Assembly (NCBI RefSeq): GCF_000208745.1 | Contig: NC_030852.1 | Coordinates: 14,992,052 to 15,056,051, forward strand | From: Theobroma cacao | Lineage: Eukaryota > Streptophyta > Magnoliopsida > Malvales > Malvaceae | DNA length: 64,000 nt | Direction of reading: 5' to 3' | Shown here: piece after piece, positions 34,877 through 45,511 of the stretch | Numbering within the stretch: the first letter of the stretch is position 1 | Layout of the letters: the number at the start of each line of letters is the position of its first letter | Notes under the pieces: model-generated | The model's input: only the letters and a program-made list of their open reading frames with translations | What the model was told of the DNA's origin: nothing | The model's database searches: none | Translations under genes and position numbers: made by a program

Positions 34877-35606
34877 TCTCTTTCTTCTAGTAGCTTCTTC
34901 ATTCTCCAGCAACTTTTCTTCTTCTTCTTCCTCTTATCTCACGTTACTGTCATCCTCCATGAAAGCTTGATATGAAAGCTCCATAACCTTCCTCAAAATA
35001 GCTCTAATTTTCAAGCTTCTGTGCACTTTTGCATAGAACCCTTGTACTTTTTCACTTTCTCACTTCAAAACCCTTGAAAAATCTTATTTCCATACTTTTT
35101 CTCACTAACTAAGTGTTTTAGAGAGAGAAAGAGGGAGCTTCAATATTAGCTTGAAAGTTTTTGGAAAAAATTTCAAATACAAACTACCAAGGTGAGTAGT
35201 GAATTAGAATTGATTTTTAGTGCTGAAAATGATTAGTGTTTAGACTTGTGGGTGTTTTGTTAGTTGAGGTTGTTCATTCACTTTAGAGTGATTAGGATAG
35301 TGAACATAAATAGCCACCTAAATGGCAAGAGGAAGCTATCTAAGAGAAAGCTTTTAGAATTTATAAGTATGTGAATTGACATAATGGTGATGCTAATGTG
35401 ATGGTAGGTTCCAATGAAGGCCCATCGCCTCATTTGGACCATTAGGGAAGTTAGAGTTGACTAAAAGTTCAACAAAATACCGGTGAGTGAACTTGCATTT
35501 CAAAATCGTTTTGGGAGATATAATTGTATTTGTATGACACATTTAAATGATTTATTTTAACTTTTCTTTAAAAATGTGTGCTGGGGAACAAGCCCTTGAT
35601 AAAATA

Positions 35607-35760
35607 TTTTGATGTTGTGAAAATGTGAAATGTGTAAAAAGACAGACCTATGTGCTCCTATATTGTGTTGATATATGATATATANATGTTGTAGAAAATG
35701 TGAAATGTAGTAAAAGACAGACCTATGTGCTCCTATATTGTGTTGATATATGATATATAT
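35607..35760 (+). repeat. Tandem duplication of about 75 bases with an N at the junction
   Basis: The block from GATGTTGTGAAAATGTGAAA to TTGATATATGATATATA occurs twice in a row. A single N at 35685 sits at the join, so the duplication may be an assembly artefact. Confidence 0.85.
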
Positions 35761-35785
35761 ATATATATAGGAACAATGTTGTGTA

Positions 35786-35935
35786 ATGATATTGACTCGG
35801 TTATGTGTGAGTAGGAGTGTGCATAAGCTGATGCTGACCCGGCTATGTGCGAGTGGGAGTGCGCATAAGCCGATGATGACCCAGTCATGTGCTAGTGGGA
35901 GTGCATATGAGCTAATGATGATGGAAGGGTGTGCA
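35786..35935 (+). repeat. Tandem TATGTGCGAGTGGGAGTGCG units in solo LTR A3
   Basis: Three units of about 47 bases, each with TATGTG(C/T)GAGT, a GGGAGTG spacer and CATAAGC or CATGAGC, separated by TGATGATGACCC. They are flanked by (TA)n tracts. Confidence 0.88.
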
Positions 35936-36134
35936 TGATGATTGATATGTATATATATATACATACATAGATATGTGTGTTATCAAAAGCTCATGAATAT
36001 GGTATGTGGTTGTAATGCATATGAAAATTTGACATGTTGAACTTTGGGAATTTATTTATGTTTCATGTTGCTTTTGTCATTTCCATAGGATGGCCTTTTC
36101 TTGTGGGAATGGAGACTTTTTCTTAGTGCTCTGT

Positions 36135-36450
36135 TTCTCGCTGTAGCGAGAAAATTTTTGGAGTTTCTCGTTGTAGCGAGTTCATTCTCGTTGCAGCGAG
36201 AAACTCTTTGTTTGGCAAGTTGAATTTCACCGCAGCGAGATTCTTTCTTGCTGCAGCAAGAAACTTTTTATCCATTATGCTATCTTGCTGGTTTTTGCCA
36301 TATTTTTCCATTTCATTTACACCATAGTTGATCATGGCTCCCAACATTTAGGGGTTTATTTAATTAAGTTTGAAATGAGGAATTTTAGAGAGAAACCCTT
36401 GTCCAATTGATAACTTGAGCCCAAATTTTGCTACAGCGAGAATGAGTTTT
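36135..36450 (+). repeat. Palindrome array in solo LTR A3
   Basis: About seven copies of the CTCGCTGCAGCGAG type. The 20-base perfect palindrome TTTCTTGCTGCAGCAAGAAA at 36244-36263 has symmetric changes in both arms. Confidence 0.9.
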
Positions 36451-37165
36451 CGCTGTAGAGAGGACCCATTGTTTACTTGACTTGAATTGCATGAATGCTA
36501 TTAAAGTTTTCACTCTTCAAATCCTTTGTTGAGCATGGACCCTTTCCATCAAGTGATTTACTCATTTGGGGTTCACATGAGGGGTTGTGATAAGAACTAA
36601 ACCAAAGTGCATTGTTTTAAAGATAAATGCATCATGATTTCTTCAAATTTTCCTTATTGTTGCTTGTTACCTTCCTTGTTCACTCATTGGGTTTATACTC
36701 ACCATTTTCAACTTTATGTTTTCAGATCAAGAGGCAGTCAGTAACTAGGTCGAGGTGTCCTCATAGACTTGTATCCATTTGTTGGTAGGTATCAATGGCA
36801 TTCGGTAGCTGCACCTTTGCTATGGTTGCTTTGCTAGAAGTCTAGAGTCCTTTTTGTTGAACACACGTGCCCTGATGTAAATTGTTAAGACATGTATATA
36901 TATATCTTAAGCGAATAGATGTTTATATTGATTAATGTTGCCATTATGTAATGGCATGGATGACATTATTTTGAATCATATCAATGTGAATATATAGTCA
37001 ATAGAAAAGTATTGACATACTCATTAGTGAAAATTACGAAATACGGTTGTAAGAACGAATAATGAAATCAATGAATGGAGTCATGTAAATAGGCTTTCTT
37101 GGGCTTAGTGGGCTATGTCCATTGGGCCCAGGCACTGGTCATGGCTCGAAATTTAGGTCTTGACG

Positions 37166-37251
37166 TTGCATGACTCCCCAGTTCTGTAATAAACTTGCTC
37201 ATGATTTTGAATTATGAACTTTGATTATGGTTTTACTTTGTCTAGGTAAAG
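37166..37251 (+). other. Element H leader, right part
   Basis: It resumes after the target duplication and leads to the gag ATG at 37252. Non-coding. Confidence 0.7.
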
Positions 37252-38289
37252 ATGTTGCCTAAGACAAGAGTTGACTCAAGGGCTACAACAAAACATGATG
37301 ACCTCGATGAAACTTCAGTTAGACCTTGGACATCTTCGTCAAGGAGTTGTGGAAGAGCTAGAGCAGCGAGATGTGCTTAAACTATTGAGTTCAGTGATAT
37401 GTTTGTTGGTGATGATTATGAGCAAGCTAGATATGACCACCTAATGGGAGGAGGTGTCACTCTAGAAGATCTAGCAGCAGGGTTACAAAGTTTAGCAAAT
37501 GAGTTTACTAAGTTCCGTAGTAAGGGCAAAGCATAACCAGGAGAATGGATAGATTCTTTTTCAGAGGACCTAGACTATATTCTAGTGACAAAACATGGTA
37601 GTGGGGCAATTATGGTGATGTTAGCAAATTTTATGAATCTTAAACCCCCTATGTTTATCAGCTTAGATGCAGAAGACGATCTGCAAAGATTTCTAAAGGA
37701 CATGGAATGTATATGCTCGACGTTGGGATGTTATAGCTGGCGATAAGTTGAATTAGTGGGATTTTGACTAAAAAAAGTGGCCGAATCTGGTTTGTGACCT
37801 TTAAAAGAGGAAGATCGACTCCATTTCCATAGGATGAATTTGTCCAAGCGTTTCTAGACTGATTGTTTCTTGACAACATTAGAGATGCTAAGGCACAAGA
37901 GTTTGAGACTTTAGTTTAGACCTCGAAAATGACGGTGACGGAGTATGACATCTGATTCACCCAATAGTCTGGTTATGCACTTGATTTGGTCCTAACATAA
38001 GAAAAAAGGATCAAGAGGTTTGTGAGAGGCTTGATAGAGCCATTATTTAGAGTTATTGCCACCTAGAGGTTTGCTTCCTACTTTGCAATGGTCGATGCGA
38101 TTAGACTAATTGAGAGTTGTAGAATGGGGACCATGATGGAAAGGAACAGGGGTCGAAAGGCTAGAATGGAAAGTCAATGAGGTTAGAGGGATTCTAGTGA
38201 GACGTAGAGTCCAATATCGATGGGTCGTAGGGGCTGATAGGGAACTACCCTTACACATAGGCTGCCTTAAAATAGTGATTCTTTTAACT
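37252..38289 (+). pseudogene. Element H gag, N-terminal and central part
   Basis: The ATG at 37252 gives MLPKTRVDSRATTKHDD, a short basic start as in chromovirus gag. Next come DLAAGLQSLANEFTKF, FMNLKPPMF, DDLQRFLKDMECICSTLGC and, in part shifted, the core retrotransposon gag domain (KMTVTEYDI near 37927). Stops interrupt it near 37378, 37534 and 37743, and more follow. It ends at 38289, where solo LTR A4 is inserted, and the gene resumes at 40559 with the zinc-knuckle part. Confidence 0.8.
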
Positions 38290-40558
38290 TGTGAGACCTT
38301 GATCTTTATAGACTCATAGCTAGAAGTAGACGTGATATCACGAACTAGGGGTAATTTTGTCATTTTCTTAGTGAGCCCCTATAAGTATGCTTTCAAACAT
38401 TATTAAGACCTAAGTAGGCCTAAGGTATAAATGAATGATGAAAATAAGGATAAAATGATGAAGGAAATAGAAATAATGATGATTTCTTAGTTACGGGCAA
38501 AATGGTCATTTTTCATCTCGGGTCAAAATTTTTAAGTTTTCGTGAACTCGAGTACTTTTAGACTATTATGGACTTTGTCTCAATGATAAAGAAGTAAAAA
38601 GGGTGCATAAAGGAAAAGAGGAAGACAAGTGGCCTTGTTAAGGGCATTATTGTAAATTACATGAAAATTGGATAAACTTTAACAATAAATATCTAATCTT
38701 CAGCAGCTTTTCTTCAGTTTTCCAGCAACTTCTCTTCTTCTTCTTCCTCCTATCCACCTCTCCATTCCATGTTTATTTGCACCTTTGATGGAAGTATCCT
38801 TTGAAACCTTTAAAACTACCCTAAATTAGCTTTATTTCTCATGTTTTTCTACACCCTTTCATAAGGTTTTTCATGCTCTTCCACTTTTACACCTCAATAG
38901 CCTTTAAAAGTCTTTCTTATGTGCATTCACTCAGTAGTTTGACGTGTAGAGAGAGAGAGGGAATGATTTCCCTTATTAGCTTGGAAGAATTTTGAAAAGA
39001 AATTCAATTACAAATCCACCAAGGTGAGTGAACCTGCATTTAAAATATTTTGGGAAATGTATTGGTATTTGAATGAAGCATGCACATGATTTTTATTTGA
39101 TTTTTCCTTAAAGATTATGCATGGGAACAAACCTTTCTTAAAACATTTTATGTGGTTAATGTGCAATATGATGAATCCTTGTGCTCTTATAGGATGCTGA
39201 TATATATATGTTGTGTATCGATAGTTAATATTGTGTAATAAATATATCCGTGCATGTGCGCGATGTGGGGAATGCACATGCCGGTGATGACGAGTGCGAG
39301 AGTGTGGATGATGATATTGCCTATGTACGATGTGGGGGATGCACACGATGACTCCAGTTATGTGCGCAACATGGCGGTTGCACATGAGCTGGGTGAGGTG
39401 GTGGTGGTATTAGTGTTTATATATATATATATTTATGCAATAGAAAGTTCATGAATATGGTATATGGTTGTAATGTATGTGAAATCTGGCAAGTTGAACC
39501 TTGGAAATTGTTAAGTATTTTCAAGTTGATTTTGTCATTGTAGCATAATGGCATTTTCTTGATATAGTAAGAACTTTCTTCTTAGTGTTCTATTTCTCGC
39601 TACAGCGAGAAACTCTCGGGTTGGGAGGCTAGCTGCAGTCTTGTAACTCACTATAGCGAGAATACATTCTCGCTGCAGCGAGATGTCTACAAGTGGTTTC
39701 GCTGCAACGAGAATTCATTCTCACTACAATGAGAAACCTTCTATCGCGTTTGCTACCTTGTTTGGTTTCTGCCATATTTTCCACTTCTTTAACATCATAG
39801 TTTATCATGGACTTCCAACATCAAGGAATTAATTAATTTAGTTTGAAATGAGGGGTTTTAGTGAGAAACCCTCGGCCAGCTGATGATTTGAGCCCAAATT
39901 ACCTGCAGCGAGAATGCCTTTCTGCTGCAGCGAGGATCAGTCATTTTGCTTGACTTGCTTGAATGCTACTAAACTTTTCACTCTTCAAATTCTTTGTTGC
40001 GCATGGATCCTTCATCATCAAGTGATTAACCAATTAAGGGTTTAATAAGGGGTTTTAATACGAACTAAACTAAATTGCATTGTTTGAAAATAAGTACATC
40101 ATGATTTCTTTAAACTTTTCTTATCGTTTGCTTGTTCCCTTCCTTTGTTCACTCATTGGGTTTATACTCACTGTTTTCAACTTCATGTTTTCATATCAAG
40201 AGGCAGTCGGTAACTAGGTCGAGGTGTCCTCGTAGATTCATTTCCTTGGTAGGTATTTCGGCATTCAATAGCTATACTTTCACCTGGGTCTCTCTCTTGG
40301 AAGTCGAGTATTCCTTTTGTTGTGCATAGACGAACTCGATGTAAATTATTAAGATGTATGTTTTAGACAATATATGTATATTTTGATTGGTAATGCCACT
40401 ATGAGTTAGCAATGGTTAGCATTATCTTGAATTGGAATTATGAAATGTGACTTTAGGAACTTTTGATGAACAGGTCATATAAATAGGCTTGCTTGGGCTT
40501 AGTGGGCTATGCCATTGGGCCCATGCGTAGGTCATGGCCCGAAAATTGGGCTGTGACA
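38290..40558 (+). repeat. Solo LTR A4, family A
   Basis: 2269 bases, TGTGAGACCTTGATC to GGGCTGTGACA, perfect target duplication TAACT (38285-38289 and 40559-40563). The shortest A copy. Its TATA region reads CAATAAATATC (38683-38692), which is decayed. Confidence 0.95.
39595..39930 (+). repeat. Palindrome array in solo LTR A4
   Basis: About eight CTCGCTGCAGCGAG-type sites, for example TTCTCGCTGCAGCGAG near 39667. Most are decayed by CG to TG or CA changes. Confidence 0.85.
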
Positions 40559-40664
40559 TAACTCTCTTGGGAAACGAGAGCTATTCAATGAGGCGTCAAA
40601 TATAGGCCCAAACAGAAGGGTGTCCTATGTAATTGTTGTGGCAAGATGCATGGTGGACTATGTT
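40559..40664 (+). pseudogene. Element H gag, first zinc knuckle
   Basis: This short host piece contains CNCCGKMHGGLC (about 40628-40663). It is the CxxCGKxHxGxC knuckle that precedes the second knuckle in Tekay-like gag. It follows directly after the TAACT duplication and is cut by solo LTR A5. Confidence 0.82.
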
Positions 40665-43208
40665 TGTGACACCTAGTACCCTTGTATTATGAAATTTCGA
40701 GCTTTATAGACCTGTAACTAGAAGTAGATGATATAACACGGACCAAGGGTAATTTTGTCATTTTCTTAGTGAGCTCCTAAAAGTAGATTTCCTAATATTA
40801 TTAAGGCCTAAGTAAGCCTAAGGAATAAATGAATGATGTATATCATGATAAATAAATGAAGAAAATAGAAATATTGATAATTTTCAAAATAGGGGCAAAA
40901 TAGTCATTTTGCATCTCGGGTAAAAAATTTTACATTTTCGTGAACCCGGGTATTTCTAGACTATTAAGGACTTTGTCTTAATGTCAAAGAAGTAAAAAGA
41001 TTGCACAAAGGATATGAGGAAGACAAAGTCACCTTGTTGAGGGCATTTTGGTAAATTACATGAAACTTGGATAAACTTTAAGCATAAATATCTCATTCCT
41101 CCAGCAGCTTCCTCATTTTTCCAGCAACTTCTTCTTTTTCTTCCTCCCATCTCACGTTTCTTTCATCCTCTATGAAAGCTTCTCTCAAAACTCCCATCAC
41201 CCTCTCAAATTAACCTTAAATTTCATACTTTTGCCCATTCCTTCATAAGGTTTTTCATGCTCTTCCACTTTTACACCTCAACAGTCTTCAAAAGTCTTTG
41301 TTTAGTATATTCACTCACTAGCTGGATGTGTAGAGAGAGAGTGAGTGATTTCCCTTATTAGCTTGGAGAATTTTGAAAGAGAATTCAACTACAAAGACCA
41401 TCAAGGTGAGTATGAGTTAGGGTTAATCTCTTCAGTTGTTGATAATGTCTAGTAATTAGATTTGTGAGTGTTTTATTATTGAGGTTGTTTATTAATTTTA
41501 GTGTGACTAGAGTAGTGCAAATACTAGCCATTTAGTAGTAGTTGGAAGTTAGTTAGGGATGACTAGTAGAACTTGATTTAGGAAATAGCTTTTAGAATGG
41601 TATTAATGCCTAGTTGGGTTGATGGCGATGTTGTTATGTGTGATAGGTTCCAACGAAACCCCACACCTCTATTCAAAACATTAATCGAAGTTAGAGCCCA
41701 CCAAAACATCAACAAAGATTGATGAGTGAACTTGCATTTCACAATGTTTTGGGAAGTGCCTACTTGTTTAAATAAATCATTTGAAAGTTTCAATTGTTTT
41801 TTCTTTAAAAATATATTTGGGGAATAAGCCCTTGATGAAATGTTTCTATCTTGTGAAATGTTCAATATGAATAGTTCATGCATTCTCACATTTTATTGAT
41901 ATGTATATTATGCTTTGGATGCTCCTTTTGTATGATAATATGGACCCAGCTATGTACGGTGTGAGAGTACACATGAGTTGATGATGATGATATTGCATTA
42001 TGCGTGTAGGGAGTGCACATGAGCTGAGTGTGGGGGGATGGTATCCATGATGATGTATGTATATATATAAATGTTATAGAAAGTTTATGAAAATATTTGT
42101 GATTGTGTTGTATGTTGGCATTGTTAATTGCTCCCAAATTGCTTTTCATTTCAGCAAGAAAAATGGCTTTTTTTGATGTGACAAGACTTCTTTTAACTAA
42201 GTTGCTTTATTTCTCGCTGTAGCGAGAAACTCTCGAGTTAGGGGGGTTACATTGGCCTAGTTCTCACTGCAGCGAGAAATTTGCTGAAGCTTTTTGCTGC
42301 AGTGAGATTTATTCTCGCTGCAGCAAGAAACTCGCGAGTGGTCCCAAGATTCTAGTGTAGTGATTTTATTTTGACCACCTTCCGATAAGAAATGGGCAAA
42401 GTGGTAAACATCAAATGTAGTCCAGCCTCTTAGCTTTCTAATGACCCAAAAATCATATCAATTGAACTTCTGTAGTGGGAGTTATGCTTGAAAAATCAAA
42501 GAATATGCAAACCAAGACTGCCTTTTCGCAGTAGCAAGAAAAACCTCTATTTGCTTGTCTTGCTTGGTCATTGCTGAAATTTTCATTATATTCAACTTCA
42601 TGGTTTATCATGGATCTTGTAACATGAAGGGATTAAATATTCAAAGTTTAGGATGAGGGCTTTTAATGAAAACTTAGACTAAATTGCATGGTTTTATCGT
42701 AAGTGCATCATGTTTTCTAAAACATTCCTTATCGTTGCTTGTTCCCTTCTTATGTTCACTCACTGAGTTTATACTCACTCTTTTAAATTGCATGTTTTCA
42801 GATCCATAGCTAGTTGGGACTGAGATTAAGGAGACCACTCGTATTCACCCCTTGGTTATGGCATACGATAGCTATGCCTTCACCCAAGTCACTCCGCTGG
42901 TCGTCAAGAATTTTGTATGTGGATTTACGCTCGATGTAAATCGTTAAGATTTAGGCTACAAACAATAGATGTATATGTAATATGATGATGCCATTATAAT
43001 ATGGCAATGAATGACAGTATTTTGGATTAGTACAAATATAAATATTTGGTTGTCTTGTTTATTATCGAAATACGTATAGTTGAGAATAAAGATTTGTGGT
43101 TAGAAATAATGGTGGGCATTATGAAATAGAATTTCATAAATAGGCTTGCTTGGGCTTAGTGGGCTGTGCCCATTAGGCCCTTGCGCCAGTCATGGCCCGA
43201 AATTTAGG
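40665..43208 (+). repeat. Solo LTR A5, family A, right end damaged
   Basis: It starts TGTGACACCTAG and keeps the family end up to GGTCGTGA at 43208, where the final CA and a target duplication are absent. The gag frame resumes at once, so about nine bases seem to have been lost after insertion. TATA-like CATAAATA at 41083-41090. Confidence 0.88.
42211..42331 (+). repeat. Palindrome array in solo LTR A5
   Basis: Four to five CTCGCTGCAGCGAG-type sites, such as TTCTCGCTGTAGCGAGAAA near 42212 and ATTCTCGCTGCAGCAAGAAA near 42310. Confidence 0.85.
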
Positions 43209-43231
43209 TCGTGAAGAGCAACGGGGCTATG
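43209..43231 (+). pseudogene. Element H gag sliver between two solo LTRs
   Basis: 23 bases (AGAGCAACGGGG, then CTATG) that read through from the first knuckle towards the second. CTATG (43227-43231) is the left target duplication of LTR B6. Confidence 0.8.
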
Positions 43232-45241
43232 TATAATACCCTGTACTTTGATATGGTGACAAATAAAGCTTATTGGATGCCAATTGAGGTTAATTATAAT
43301 GTTTAGAAATGATGAAAGATGAAAGGAATAGTTTGGGATAAAATATTTTGCATACGAGGAAATAATAATAAAATAATAATATTTTTAACGGAGAAGAATT
43401 TGTGAGATAAAAAGTAATTCGAAAGTCAATTAAGGCATAATAAAGTATTTTGGGTGCCAAGGGGACGGGAGGAGACAAGAGGAAATTTTTAGAATAAAAT
43501 AATATTTTATTAATAAAATAATATTAAAATATTAATATTTTATTTAGGGTCAAAATTTTTTCATGAAGAAGTAGTATATGGTCAATCTAAGTGGGGGAGA
43601 AGAATAATGAGAGAATTTTGGAGAAAAATGAAGTTAATGGGGCCGCGTGTCTTTATTGAGTAAAGATAGCACGGGTAAATAAATATTTTAAATATTATAG
43701 AGATACCGTGTTAGAGTACAAACTTTATACTTTATTTGTACATGTGTAGAAGAAGGTAATAGAAGGAAATTGGAGTTAAATGAGTGTTGGGATGACTAAA
43801 TTCAAATGGAAAGAAACAAAAAGGGCAAAACGGTAATTTTACATGAAGTTTGGTCAAAGCTTTCAAAGAAAGCTTTAACTCTGATTTTTTTTCAACCCAA
43901 AACCATTCTTATCTCCTTCAGCAAGATTTTTCCTCTTCTCCTCCATGCTCCACACCATTCTTGAAGCTTCCATGCCATTTTCTCTTTGTCCACCATGAAA
44001 CCAAGTTTTCTTCATTTTCCTTTCCATGTTTTCTTTTTCTTTATTCTCCAAACTTCTTGAGCACTAAATTTACAACCTTTAATCCTAATTTTCAGCACAT
44101 CTAATGTAATACCCTGTACTTGATGTGGTGACTAATAAAGCTTATTAGATGCCAATTGAAGTTAATTATAATGTTTAAAAGTGATGAAAGATGAAAGGAA
44201 CAGTTAAGATAAAATATTTCGCACGCGAGGAAATAATAATATTTTATCGAGAAAAAATTTACGAGATAAAAAGTGATTCGAAAGTGAATTGAGGCATAAT
44301 AAGGTATTTTGGGTACCAAGAAGACAAAAGAAGACAAGAGGAAATTTTTAGAATAAAATAATAATTTATTTATAAAATAATATTAAAATATTTATATTTT
44401 ATTCAATGTCAGAATTTTTCATGAAAGAGGAGTATATGGTCAATCTAAGTGGGGGAGAAGAAGAATGAGAAAATTTTGGAAAAAAAATGATGTTAATGGG
44501 GCCGCGTGTCTTTATTAAGTAACGATAGCGCGGGTAAATAAATATTTTAAATATTATGGTGATACCGCGTTGGAGTACAATTTTAATATTTTGGTTGTAC
44601 ACATGTAAAAGAAGAAAGATAGATAGAAATTAGACTTTAAATCGTGTTGGAAGGGTCAAATTGTAAGAGAGGAAAGTTGAAGGATTTATACATGAAATTT
44701 TAATATTTGGAGGAAATAAAATAAATAATAAAATTATAAGGAAAAAGGAAGAATTGGGAGGTGGTGGATGGGAATGAAGAAAAGTCAAAATGGAGGTAAA
44801 ATGAGATAAAGATGAGGAAAAAATACATAATAAAAAGATAAAGGAATGGAGGTGGCGGCATGGGAAAGATATTTCCAAGAACTTGTCATGAGCTTTAAAG
44901 CATGAAATAGTTGAAGAAAGGTCAAAGAAAGCATGGGTTCTTGGGCTAGCCGCCCATGTGACCAAATGGAGATAAATGATAAGATAAAATAATAAAAGAA
45001 ATGAAAGTAAAGAAAGAAAAATGATGGAAAAAGGTGACATGTGGGAATCCGCCCATGGTGGCAAGAAATACAATGAAGGAAGTCAATTTTTTTAAGCTAG
45101 GCATTTGTGAAGTCCGACCATTGAGAGAAAAAAAAAGAAGACAAAAAGGAAATTGACAAGACAATCAAGTACATTTGGTGATATTTATCCAAGCCAAGAC
45201 ATATTAAATGATTTTTTTTCTCTTGGTATTGAAACGACACT

Positions 45242-45400
45242 TTGAGAAATAAAAGGAAGAAGGATGAACGGCTTGGAAAGAAAGAGAAGAAGAAGACTTT
45301 AGAACAATCCAACCGAGAGGAAGAAGAAAAAAAAAAGAGAGAAAGAGGAAGGAAAGAAAGAGAGGAGAAAGGAGAAGGAAGGAAGGAGAGAAAAGCTTGG
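45242..45400 (+). repeat. Purine-only tract in LTR B7
   Basis: About 150 bases almost entirely A and G (GGAAGAAGAAAAAAAAAAGA type), downstream of the LTR promoter region. The K/E/R-rich ORF across it is a low-complexity reading. Confidence 0.85.
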
Positions 45401-45511
45401 AAGGATTTTGGTGGTTTGTCTTGAAGATTTTAAGGTAAGGAAAGTAGATATTGTTGTTTGCTTGAATGCATATATTTTGAATCGGTTATAATGTGAGGTT
45501 TTGTTGGTGGT

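Larger units (their letters stand above)
34478..37165 (+). repeat. Solo LTR A3, family A
   Basis: 2688 bases, TGTGAGACCTCGACC to GGTCTTGACG (terminal CA changed to CG). Perfect target duplication TTGCA (34473-34477 and 37166-37170). It has all family A modules: TATA box, GGTGAGT signals, tandem units, palindromes, TTTTCAG, and the conserved GTGGGCTATG/CCCATTGGGCCC end. Confidence 0.95.

Noticed and set aside
45242..45424. Lys/Glu/Arg-rich ORF of 60 codons
   Set aside because: A reading of the purine tract in LTR B7, with no composition-independent signal.
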